Origin: Hemileia vastatrix
Taxonomy: Eukaryota; Basidiomycota; Pucciniomycetes; Pucciniales; Zaghouaniaceae
NCBI GenBank assembly: GCA_030280995.1
Contig: JASXTE010000001.1
Span: 16,122,606-16,186,605 of the forward strand
Length of the DNA stretch: 64,000 nt
Reading direction: 5' to 3'
The notes under the pieces are model-generated. The model was not told where the DNA came from and did not search any database. It saw only the letters and a list, made by a program, of their open reading frames with translations. The translations under genes and the position numbers were made by a program. Shown here piece by piece: positions 1 through 10,400 of this stretch; position 1 is the stretch's first letter, and each line of letters begins with the position of its first letter.

Positions 1-294
1 TCCATGCTCACTACCCCTTTTAATAATTCACAGACATTTAATAAACCTTTTAGTGCACCATTACATTGACTATTGCGCTGTGAGTTGCTTATTGAAGAAA
101 AGACTGAGACACACTATTGAGAGATTGACTAATTTGGATTTAGAGTTTAGACTAGCGTGGTTGAATAGCGAGTACACAAAGGAAAGTCGCGGTTGCCATG
201 GAGAATTGCTTTCTGTGCTTCGAGTATGGATTTAAACCTCTTATTATTGATTTAATGAGCTGCTTTTGCCTCGAGTGTCATTTGGCACGTGACA
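1..294 (-). repeat. 3' LTR of element D (partial)
   Basis: Matches 7674-7964 almost base for base until GTGACA, after which the two copies diverge completely; this marks the LTR edge. The outer part lies before the window start. The terminus contains a CACGTG motif next to the end. Confidence 0.85.
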
Positions 295-304
295 GATGCC
301 CGGG

Positions 305-310
305 TATAAG
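305..310 (+). promoter_or_regulatory. TATA-like box of the antisense accessory gene
   Basis: TATAAG lies ~80 bp before the ATG at 387, just inside the LTR edge. Position and spacing suit a dedicated plus-strand promoter, but this is inference from one short motif. Confidence 0.3.
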
Positions 311-386
311 AACGCAAGCTCTGTTGAGTGTAAGACATACTTCCCACACTAGTTTCCCTTCATTTAAATTTTATTTATTTATTATT

Positions 387-1397
387 ATGTCAGCTTGTCC
401 AACTCCAGCTCCCACGCCTCCTCACCCCAAAGCGGATGGTGGGCTCATCACTCGACAATATTCTCAAGCATGCACGGCTTGTGAATCTATGGAATATTTA
501 TGTGTGGAAAGCACAGCTACTCGAGGTCCTCACCAGAAATGTGAGTTTTGTTGATGGAGACGGGTGGCATGCAATGCCTTAACAAGAAATTTGGATATTG
601 AACGGCGGTTTACCAAGACAAAATATTGGGTAATACCGAAGACAAAAGAAGTGGTGGAAGACATATGGGACGTATCGATTGGAGATGACCAGTCAGAAGC
701 AGCTGAAGAGGAAGTCAAAGATGATACAATGCCCTGGGTAACTTGATCCATGGGTAAACAAAGGGTAGAAGAGGAGGTGGATGAGTTAGTGGAGGAAGAT
801 GAGGAAGAAGTCCCCATTTCAAGGCGGACACCAAAAAACTGCGGATGGTCATCAAAGATGACAAGGAAGAAGTGGTGGCGGAAACCAAATCAAAATTATT
901 CCTCGAGGCTGACCCGATGTTTGAAGTAAGTTTGTTTTATTTTACTTCACTTTAATTTTGTTTTTTCAAAGAAGAATTTTACTGATGACTATGTGATTTA
1001 GAATTTAGATGTCATCGCAGAAGCCCCTACAACGGAAACTTCGAATGTGGAAGCTCCCATTGTGGAACCCACTGCTGTGGAAGTGGCCCCATAAATCCCG
1101 ACCGAAGAACCATTACCAGTGATTGCCTCGAGGGAGGAAAATGAAGAAACCCTTGATCAGATGTGGTCAAAAAAATCTTGCCAGGTTTGGCAAGCTTGGT
1201 TTATTGAAGATTTAAGCGGCAAAATCAATAGGATTGTAGATGCTGCCTCCTTCGACGTGGCCAAGGAATTACTGGAAATTGGTGAAGTGGTACCGGTAGG
1301 AGAGGGGGAGGTTTTTGAGAAATGTAGGAAGGAAATAAGGGAGATTTTGGAGAAGATGAAGGGATTGGTTTGGGATAAAATAAAAGTGAGAATTTAA
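387..1397 (+). pseudogene. Antisense accessory gene of element D, Zn2Cys6-like
   Basis: Plus-strand gene, opposite to the retroelement's own ORFs. The reading frame from ATG 387 holds six cysteines at residues 29, 32, 39, 52, 55 and 62, spaced CX2CX6CX12CX2CX6C, which is the consensus of the fungal Zn2Cys6 (Gal4-type) DNA-binding cluster. An acidic Glu/Asp-rich stretch follows. A likely intron lies at 926-1001 (GTAAGT ... TTAG) and restores frame, followed by a C-terminal exon ending in TAA at 1397. Broken by TGA between cysteines 5 and 6 (553), TGA near 743, a one-base frameshift near 817 and TAA near 1092. A function as a DNA-binding regulator is inferred from spacing only; the basic residues usual between the cysteines are sparse, so another cysteine-cluster family is possible. 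Confidence 0.6.
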
Positions 1398-2255
1398 AAT
1401 GGAAGAAGAAAAGAAAAAGAAAGAAAAGAAAAATAGAAACAATTTGTATTTAGTTATTTTATTTTGTTGTTTTATTTAAAATTTTAAAATTTTATTTTTA
1501 TAAGATTTTGAGAGAAAAACAAAAAAGATTAAATAAAATTTTGTTTTAAATTTTAAAAGAAGAAGTTTAAATGAGAGAAAAAAAAGAAAGAATATTTGAT
1601 TGAAGGAGTTTTAGTTTTAAATATTGAAAAAGAAAAAGATTTAAGTAAGAAGAAAGAAGAAAAAGAAAGAAATAGTTGATTGAAATAATTTTGTTGGGAA
1701 TAAAAATTTAATGAAAGAAAAATTTGTTATTTGTGAAAGTTTATTTATTGAAGTTTTGAGGAATTTTAGTTATTTGAAAAGAAAAGAAAGAAAAAGAAAA
1801 GAAGAAAAGAAGAAATAATAATTTTTTTTAAAAGAATTTGAAAGAAAAGAAGTAATTTGTTCAAAGAATTTTAAAAGAGAGATTTAGAGGTTGAAGTGAA
1901 GTTCGAGAAGATGGCCGTGTTGCGTTCGTGCAAAATTTTGATAGTTCGAAGAAAAAGAAATTTTAAGGAAAGAATGTATATAGAAAATTTGAAAAGGAAA
2001 AAGAAAATTTTTTTTAGTTTTATTTGTTTTATTTTTTTTATTTTTTTATTTATTTTAATTTAATTTGATTTTTATTTTATTTATTTTAATTCAATTTTTA
2101 TTTTATTTTATTTTAATTTTTATTTATTTATTTTAAAGAAGGTTGAAAAAATTTTGAAAAGAAAAAGAATAAAGAAGGAAACAAAATTAAGAAATATTTT
2201 AGAAGTAAAGATGTTTTAGATTTTTAAAAAGAAGAAAAGAAAAAAAAAGAGAGTT
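1398..2255. repeat. Purine-rich low-complexity tract
   Basis: About 860 bp of GAAA/AGAAA-type purine runs on the plus strand with T-rich patches near 2010-2130 (TTTTATTT). No ORF of note. It lies between the end of the chromodomain and the accessory gene of element D; on the element's own transcript it would be pyrimidine-rich. Confidence 0.8.
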
Positions 2256-3512
2256 TTAAGGTTTTGGTTTTAAAGGATATTTAAGATGAAAAGATTTTAG
2301 GAGTTCAGGGGCGTTAGAAACATTGATGGCTGGTTCCCAGGATGTTTTTTCTGAATCATTGAGGAAGCCTTCCCATTCCACAAGGTATTGAAGTTTCCCC
2401 TTGCGTATTCTTGCATCAAGGATACAGCTTACTTCCCACCCTAGATGGTCTTCTACTTTGACCGGTTCTGGAGGAGGTTGGTTCTTGCCCAGGTATGTTC
2501 CTCGAGCCAGTTCCAGGAGAGATACATGGAAAACAGGGTGAATAGCCTACCATTTAAGAGGTAGCTTGAGTCAAAATGCAGTTTTAGAGACTTCAGAGTC
2601 GATTTCAAATGGTCCCAAGCATTTTTCAGCCAGTTTCTTTGATGGTCGAGTCATTCGAATGTTTCGTGCGTCGAGCCATACTTTGTCACCTGGTTTAAAA
2701 GAAGGAGCAGATTGTCGATGTTTGTCGGCCTGTTCCTTGTACCTTTGAATCACTAATTCCAAATTTGATTTAAGTTTCTCTTGGAGTCGTGATATGGTTT
2801 GAAGATAATGTTCAGCAGGTTGACTAGTTCCTACGTGGATTGAGTTGAATCGAGGATGTCTTCCATAAAAAGTTTCGAAAGGAGAATGTCGTGTTGAAGA
2901 AGGAGTCGAGTTATTATAAGAAAATTTGGCCAATGGTAACCATGTGGTCCAATTGTCTTGTTGGTAACTGACATACATTTGAAGGTATTGTTCGAGGATT
3001 TGGTTGACCCTTTCCATTTGCCCATCGGTTTCAGGATGATAGGCTGTGGAGAGGTTCCTCGTAATATTGAGTTGTCGGCACAGTTGAGTCCAGAATGTGG
3101 ATACAAACAATGAGCCTCTATCTGAAATAATATCATTAGGTAAGCGATGTTTGGAAAATACATATTCTAGAAACAATTTTGACAAATCTTCTGCTGTAGC
3201 AGTAGTAGTGGTTTTAATAAAAATAGACATCTTTGAAAATCTATCTACTATTACTAATATAGCATCAAAATTATTAGAAAGGGGAAGTTGAGAAATAAAA
3301 TCCATCGATAAAGATTCCCAAGGTTTAGTGGGAATAGAAAGTGGTTGAAGCAATTCATACTTCCGGTGACGGGGAGCCTTATTCCTATTACATTCGTAAC
3401 AAGCTTTTATATAGGCTTTGATTTCCCTGGTCATTCCTGGCCAGAAGAAATCCCTCGCTATTAACTGGTAGGTTTTATCGACCCCAAAATGACCAGCTAA
3501 TGGAGAATCATG
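2256..3512 (-). pseudogene. Element D integrase with chromodomain
   Basis: C-terminal part of D's Pol. Visible in minus order: the zinc-binding region (H-F-G-V-D ... C-Y-E-C), the catalytic core with D in S-M-D-F-I, D in I-S-D-R-G and E in M-E-R-V-N, the H-P-V-F-H-V-S-L-L-E block, then a chromodomain around 2300-2470 with the aromatic cage pattern Y-L-V-E-W-E-G and S-W-E-P. Chromodomains steer insertion to modified chromatin in this clade. Same frame as the RT/RNase H piece upstream. In-frame TGA at 2571-2573 and 3513-3515 and a TAG near 2548 break it; both TGA codons replace positions where relatives carry Arg. Confidence 0.88.
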
Positions 3513-5489
3513 TCAACTATTGAAAATCCATAATTTTATTTCATTGTTGTCAGGTATGACTACTCTACCTTCGAAAACTAATAGACCTGATTTAATACTA
3601 AATCTTTTGGCCCCTTGCTTCGAGAGTATTTTGTCTTTTAACCCTAAACAATAATTGTCCTTTGACTGAGCTTCGAGGATGTTGGATAGTGGATTTTTAA
3701 AAGATTGAATTGTCATCAAATTAAGTTTATGAGTTGTTAACATTGATTTGTTGAAAATTGATTTCACATTTGCTGGGTTCTTGTCAGAAAATGTGTCCCC
3801 CCGCTGTGGGTAAACGTTGTCCCGATGTGACAGAATATCTGGGACAATGAAGTTCTTACCTGGGCGATAGGAAATAGAAAAAGGAAATTCAGCCCACCTG
3901 CCTTGACGCCTGGTTAACACTTTGGAAGACATAAAGTATTTTAAAGCATTATGGTCTGTTAAGATTTGAAAAGGACTATCTAAGCTGAGAAGAAAAGAGC
4001 ACCATTTTTTAAGATAATGGATAATAGCTAAAAGCTCTTTGTCATGAATTTCATAATTTAATTCTGCTGCAATGAGTTTTTGTGACTCAAAAGCAACAGG
4101 ATGAAACAATTTTGTTTCAGGATTTAATTGAGAAATGACCCCTGCGATAGCATAATCGCTCGCATCTGTCTCGACGATTGTCAAAGCAGAAGGATCAAAG
4201 TGTTGAAGAATTGGAGCTGTGGTGAATGCAGTCTTCAATGCTTCGAATTCCTTTCGTGCTGTAGAAGTAAAAACAAAAGGAATATCTTTTCTAAGAAGAG
4301 AAGTAAGATTGGAAATAGTTTTAGAGTAATCTTTAATGAATCTTCTATAGAAATTTGCAAAACCCAAAAATCCTTGGAGGGATTTAATGGTTTTGGGCTC
4401 AGGCCATTCCAGGACTTTTTGGACTTTTTTTTCGTCCATGAATAAACCCTCGATGGACAACTTAAAACACAAAAAATCGATTGATTTAAGGTGTAATTTG
4501 CATTTATTGTGCTTGGTGTAGAGACTGTGATCTCGAAGTCAATTTAGAACCTGTCAAACATGATGAATATGTTCATCCAGTGTCTTCAAGAAAATTAAAA
4601 TATCATCTAAATAGACAACAACAAATTGTTCGACAACATCTTGGAAGATTTCATTAACAAAAGTTTGAAAAGTTGATGGTGTGTTACGCAATCCAAAAGG
4701 CAGAACTAAATATTCAAAACTACCAAATCTAGTGTGCATTGCAGTCAGTGGTTCATGACCTTCTGCAATGCAAATAAGATTATAAGCGCCTCTAAGATCA
4801 ATTTTAGAAAAGAAATTAGCACCATTAAAAAGGGTAAGAAGTAATGACATTGGAGGAACAGGATATGCATTCTTCTTAGTGACTGTGTTGAGCTTTCTAT
4901 AGTCAACACACAACCTAAGACTACCATCCTTCTTTTTTAAAAAGAGAACAGGGGAGCTGGTTGGAGATTTACTGGCTCTGATGAAACCTTTGGCTACATT
5001 CTCTGAAAGTTAGTCTCAAAGAACTTGAGATTTGTCCTTGGACAAAGAATAAACAGGACCTGCCGGAGGTACTGGACCTATTAACTCTATCTGATGGTCG
5101 TAGGGTCAATGAGGTGGTAACTTATCGGCCTTGCGGATTGAGAAAACATCGAGGAAATCATGATAGATTTCTGGTAGAGTTGATTTAATGGCTTCAACAT
5201 TGATTTGGTTGTCCTCATCATCTTTGAGAGAATCTGTCGAGGGAAGACCAGAATTGAGAGAGCATAATTCGATTACTTCGAGGAAATTTAAATCCTCTTT
5301 GAGTGAAGTCATCGAGCTAGAAGGGTTAGCCAATTGCTCATTTAAAGAAAGATCAGATGCTTGCAAGTCATCTGGCAGAGATTTGTCCTCTAGCAGGACA
5401 TTGTCAGACGGGTTGTTTAACTCCCTATTGACCTGCATTGAAGAATTAGAAATATACTTAGTGCGTGGGGTGATCAATCCCGTGTCCAA
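3513..5489 (-). pseudogene. Element D reverse transcriptase and RNase H
   Basis: Minus-strand Pol segment. An acidic spacer (5100-5489) is followed by RT from ~5000 (fingers near 4930, [17 protein letters not shown], catalytic V-Y-L-D-D near 4600) and RNase H with T-D-A-S-D-Y near 4170 and the later D in L-T-D-H-N-A. The frame is continuous from ~5489 to 2256 apart from stops: TGA at ~5108, ~5017, 4554 and ~4533, plus one TAA near 5011. The TGA codons replace expected Arg and are each preceded by T. A frameshift separates this piece from the protease upstream. Non-functional as it stands. Confidence 0.88.
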
Positions 5490-5875
5490 TCAATTTCAGG
5501 ATTCCAATGCCTTAAAAAGTCATGGCCAAGAATGGTATCATCCATCCTTGGGGCGTCCAAGACTGATAATTCCCACTCAAAGGAGGGAAAGTTTGGAAAG
5601 TTGAAAACCCATAAAACTTTCTTACTGACCCAATATTTGGGTTCCTCTGATTTGACCAAATAAATTGGAGTTTGATCGATATCTGTAAATGTCAGATGTA
5701 ACTTCTTGGCAAAAGATAAACTGAAAAAAGAAATTGAAGCTCCAGAGTCTACAAGACAACTGAAGGGGATATCCTCCATAAAAAGAATGAATCTCAAGTG
5801 ATTTAAGGCAACTCCAGTCCTTAAGACATGGAGGTTCTGTGTACTGGGAGAGATAAGATAGTTTGCTTTGTACAC
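5474..5875 (-). pseudogene. Element D aspartic protease
   Basis: Retropepsin-like domain that would cut Gag-Pol. The active-site motif L-V-D-S-G-A is followed by S-I-S-F-F-S and, ~70 residues later, the hydrophobic I-L-G-H-D-F-L block that ends such domains. The piece is out of frame with the RT segment by a small indel near 5474-5489. Intact catalytic Asp. Confidence 0.82.
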
Positions 5876-5889
5876 AAGTAAACTATCTA

Positions 5890-7083
5890 CTAATTTTTTG
5901 ACTTCGAACTAGTACATTCTCTTTCCTTCAATTTCACACAATCTTCCAGCTTGTGCTTACCCCCACAATACATACATAACCCATTATCTGCTCGCCTCTT
6001 CCTCTCAGCTTCTTTAAGTTCCCCTTTAGGATCCAGTACTTTACTGATATTGCCTGGGGTTGAGCTTTTTGGTTGAGGTTTTTCCTTTCCCTTATTGGGT
6101 TTGGATTGAATCAAGGAGGATTGAGTTGTCCATGGGTGTGAAGAAGGTCCCTATTTAAAATTTAGGCCTTGAGATTTGTTGGCGTATCGACAATGCTGAA
6201 GTCATCCTTGGTAAACGCCGTCAAGTTTGAGGGTTTGATCCATTAAATCTGTTAAAGTAGTTATCTTCTGACCGTGAAGATTCAATTGATCCAGAATCCT
6301 CAAAGGAAGTCCCTTTTTTAAATGATACTTGAGGGCAGCATCATTCCAACCTACTCGAGTTTGAAGTGCTCTGAAATTCGAGATGTATTCAGAAGCTTTA
6401 CCATTATCACTCATGAGAAGGAAGTCCAGTTAAATTTCCGTGTTGTCAGTTTCATTAGGGTCACCAAACAACGTAAAAAGTTGGTCTTCGAACTTTTCCC
6501 AGTTATTAATAAGTAAGTGGGTTTCGGTCAAAGAGAGCATGAGAAGATAAGGTTTGAACCATCTTGCTGCTTTTCCAGCTAGGAATGAAGAAGGGTAAAC
6601 AACCTTCGATCGGTCGTTATTGAAGGTTCAAGGGTCATTATGGAACAGGAGCTTGCAGGTTTGAAAGAAGGGCCGCAATCTGTCTGGATGTTTTCCATTG
6701 AATTTATCAGGAGATTTCATAAAAGGAGTTTTGAATTTAGATCCCTCTGAAGACATTGAATTTGAAAAGGTCTTCATGAAAAGTCTCATGAAGTCTTCCA
6801 GAGAATTAGAATTAGATGGTCCTGGTTCTGAAGGCTGACCAGAAGGGTGTGTAGCAGGGGCAGATGGTGCCTTGTGCATTGTGTCCTCACCTTCTTCATC
6901 ATCACTAGAATCATCAAAATATTGTGGGATGTCTTCTACAGATTGGACTGAATGTTGCCATTCCCTAAGGTTGAGAGGTTCCAGAGAGTGAGTGTGGGAA
7001 ACAGGCCGTGTGGCTGTTGGCCTGCCTCTGGCGCGAGCTCTAGTAGTAGCGCCTGTAGGAGGAGTGCGTTGAACAGGTGCCAT
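5890..7083 (-). pseudogene. Element D Gag
   Basis: ATG at 7083 starts a basic Arg/Pro N-terminus, then an acidic patch and a retrotransposon capsid region (6200-6720) with A-A-R-W-F-K near 6570 and Y-I-S-N-F-R-A-L near 6390. It ends in a zinc knuckle near 5950 of form CX2CX3HX4C, one residue shorter than the usual CX2CX4HX4C. Broken by TGA at 6628, TAA near 6433, TGA near 6202 and TAG near 6150. It packages the RNA in functional relatives. Confidence 0.8.
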
Positions 7084-7156
7084 TTAAGAATTTAGAAAAC
7101 ACCTGAAAAGGACGTAGTAGTGCAAAGAATGATAACTACAGAGAATTAAATTATAC

Positions 7157-7964
7157 TGTCACTGGACAACCTACACACAAGGTCAAGGGTGTTCCTGGAA
7201 TTGATATGGAGAGAGGAGTTTAGAAACTTTGTTGAGGCACAGAGGAAATGTTCAAGGAAGTGATTCAAAGATGGCTCGAAGGAAGAGCTACTGCTTTGAG
7301 ATATGTTCGAGAAGAATTCTAATATAATTTAAAGGTAATATTAAGATTCTTAAAATCTCACAAAGGGTTGGAAACTCAACAATCAAAGATTTAGGATTTA
7401 GAAATGATTACTGAGAGAATAAGGAAAGATACAATAATAATGATTTAACTTAAAGCTTTTACCACTATTAACTATAAATACGTTTTATAATTTAATTCAA
7501 AAGAATGTCGAACCAAAAACCCAACCCCTTTTATATCCTTTACTCCTCCTTGCATTGACCTCATACCCATCCACTATTCCGCACATCACAGACCATTAAA
7601 ATACACCCATTACACCTGGACCCTCCTCACTAACATCTGTTAACCCTCTAATCCTCCGCTATCCATTCTGTCCATGCTCACTACCCCTTTTAATAATTCA
7701 CAGACATTTAATAAACCTTTTAGTGCACCATTACATTGACTATTGCGCTGTGCATCGCTTATTGATGAAAAGACAGAGACACACTATTGAGAGATTGACT
7801 AATTTGGGTTTAGAGTTTAGACTAGTGCGGTTGAATAGCGAGTACACAAAGGAAAGTCGCAGTTGCTATGGAGAATTTCTTTCTGTGCTTCGAGTATGGA
7901 TTTAAACCTCTTATTATTGATTTAATGAGCTGCTTTTTCCTCGAGTGTCACGTGGCGCGTGACA
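7157..7964 (-). repeat. 5' LTR of element D
   Basis: Starts TGTCAC and ends GTGACA; the right 290 bp match the partial LTR at 1-294. The inner edge at 7157 is chosen from the TGTCAC terminus because the second copy is cut off by the window. No primer site starting TGG is visible just inside it. Confidence 0.7.
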
Positions 7965-8286
7965 CTCTTGTATTTATGGCATGAATCATGGGATACAACA
8001 TAAGGCCTTGAATCATCAGAAATTTTAATCAACCATGCTAAATTCTTCAGTCTGATAAGTTTTTTCTCCAGATCAAAATTTCAAATTAATATCTCATCAT
8101 GACAAAGTTTCAAGATTATTTCTTTCAAGAATGGAGAAATATTTATAATATTACTCAGTTTCCTTCTGTAATATATATAACCATTCTCAATGGAGAGATT
8201 TCTTTTAATAAATCACTATGGTACTTTTCAGGTAGTTTTTTTATCAAATATTGTATAGATGCATTCATGGATTCATTAAAAATTAT

Positions 8287-9620
8287 TTATAGTTTATGTA
8301 ACTCAAAATTTTCTCCATATGAGGCTAGTATGAGTTGCATCAGCTCTTCTTCCATATCCAAAATACAGAAAACAAAGATGTGTGTGACATTTTTCTCTGG
8401 TACATATTTTGGATTAGAATCATTGTTTGGAGGATGTAATCTAGACAACATATCCACATTGGAATGCATGTTTCCTGATCTACAGATGATTTTCATTCTA
8501 CCTCTATATTCTTGTACTACCAGTTTTCATCTAATCGTGTGCCTATTTGGGGTTTTCATGTTCAATAATGATTTAACTGCACTAAAATCAGTTACCAATT
8601 TATTTTTTTGGTCTCCCAGGAAATAATGTAATTTATCTAGAGCCCACACAAATTCCAAACATTCCATTTAAGTAGATCCATATTTCATTTCACTCTTTCT
8701 CAAGGTTCTTTAAATATAAAGAATTAATACTTCATAAACTTTATTAATGATGACCTGGACTTGGAGGAGGGAAGCACCAACTCCAATGAAACTGGAATCA
8801 GTATATAAGGAAATTTTTTATTAAAGTCTGGTGGTCCTAGTATAGGAGGAGAAACCAAACATTTTTTTAATATATCAAGAGCTCTTTTTCTTTCATTATT
8901 CTAGAAAAAAGCTTCCTACTTTCTGATCAACTGTGTGAGATGTGCAACCAATAATTGATTATTTTTAATGTATTGTCTATAATAGCCACACATAACCAGA
9001 AAACTGTGCACTTTGTTCACATTAGTAGGGGAATGTACTTTCTGAATAGCAGCTACTTTGTTCTGGTCAACACATATTTGTAAGCCTGAGAAAACATAAC
9101 CTAATACCTTTAAAGGATTAAATCCAAATTTAAATTTATTTAAATAAAGAGTTATATTTATTTCATCCATTTTATAGAATACTTTAGCCAGGTGTTACAA
9201 ATGATCCTGAAAGGTTTTTTAAAATATAATGATATCATCAATATACACCATCATCCATCCTTCCATTATCTCTTGGTTTAATGTATTATCTATTACCTTC
9301 TGAAATACAGATGGAGAATTCTTAGGGCTAAATGGCATCCTAATATATTTGTAAATACCCATGTGTGCAGAAATTAGCAAAAAAAATTTGAGATTTCCTT
9401 TCAACTGGTATTTGGTGATATCCCTTATTTCCATCCAGAAAACTGATATAACTTTCTCCCTTTAGTGTAGTATGTATTGAGTTAATTCTGGAAAAAGGGT
9501 AAATATTATGAGCTGTGTGAGTATTAAGGTCTCTATAGCTTCCACACAATCTTTCCTTGTCTTTTTCTTAAGATATTAGCACAGGTGATATAACACAATA
9601 TTTGAGTGTTAAATTAACCT
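8287..9620 (-). pseudogene. Element E reverse transcriptase and RNase H remnants
   Basis: Fragments across three frames. Near 9540 the C-x-S-Y-R-D-L-N block, near 9440 L-D-G-N-K-G-Y-H-Q-I, near 9300 M-P-F-S-P-K-N-S-P-S-V-F-Q, then the catalytic Y-I-D-D at ~9240, the G-Y-V-F-S-G block and Y-Y-R-Q-Y-I near 8960, and near 8450 the N-x-D-M-L-S-R-L that ends RNase H. Many indels and stops. More diverged than D, so presumably older. Confidence 0.75.
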
Positions 9621-10400
9621 TTTTAATGATATTCATCTTCCAAAAGGTTGATATATTTCTTTCAATATCATTTCCCTTAGAGGGAGAGGCAGGATAAGGT
9701 ATATTTTTTAAGCTGTGTGGTATTTCATCTAGCTCACATGTTAAAGGAAGTTACGTCTTCTGATCCATAACCAGTCCCAGGTCATGGGTACCATGTGCAA
9801 AGGCTATTGGAAAAGATCAAATTAACTTAAATATTAAGTCTCTCAGATCCTCTTCCAAATTTTCCCCAAATGATACTTTCTGAATTTCATTGTTTAATCC
9901 ATTTTCTTCACAATTTTGTCTACCTTTTAATTCATCAATGTTAAGACATAATTATGTGAGCTGAACTTGAGGTTTCTTGGAAGAAGTTATTTAAACTTAT
10001 TTTTCTCATTTGAACCCATTGTGAAGCATTGATTAGCTGGATCTAATTTTATACCAAACTTGGTGAAAAGATCATTTTCCATAATAAACCAATTATTTAA
10101 GTTATCACCATTCATTACAACAAAGTCACATAAAGCCCTTACAAACCAATGGCTTTATTTAGAGAAAATTGTGGTTCTACATTTTCCTATAGGACCTAAT
10201 ACTGAGGCATATCCTTTCCAATATGTATTTGAAATGGGTAGCAGTTTACTCTCATAGTCTTTTTAAACATGCCTAATGCCTTTGAGGATACTAAAATTCC
10301 TCCAGAACCAGTATACAAGATTAATTCCAATTACAGACTCATACCACATTAAAGCAACAATTTAAAATAAAGAAATAAATTAAGAAGGGATTTCTCCATC
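9621..10400 (-). pseudogene. Element E protease region, catalytic Asp lost
   Basis: In the minus frame near 10300 the sequence reads L-Y-T-G-S-G-G-I-L-V-S-S-K-A-L-G, the shape of a retropepsin active site, but the expected D of D-T-G is Y. The rest of this stretch is the spacer before RT without an intact frame. Confidence 0.5.

Larger units (their letters stand above)
1..7964 (-). mobile_element. Ty3/Gypsy chromovirus (element D), left end cut by window
   Basis: LTR retrotransposon read on the minus strand. Seen: the first ~294 bp repeat at 7674-7964 with few differences (LTR pair), and between them in minus order lie gag with a zinc knuckle, an aspartic protease with D-S-G, reverse transcriptase with Y-L-D-D, RNase H, integrase with D-D-E and a C-terminal chromodomain. 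A plus-strand accessory gene lies between the chromodomain and the 3' LTR. All ORFs carry stops, so the copy is dead. It abuts element E at 7965 in the middle of E's pol, which suggests D inserted into E; the left target duplication lies off the window, so this cannot be confirmed here. Confidence 0.9.
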
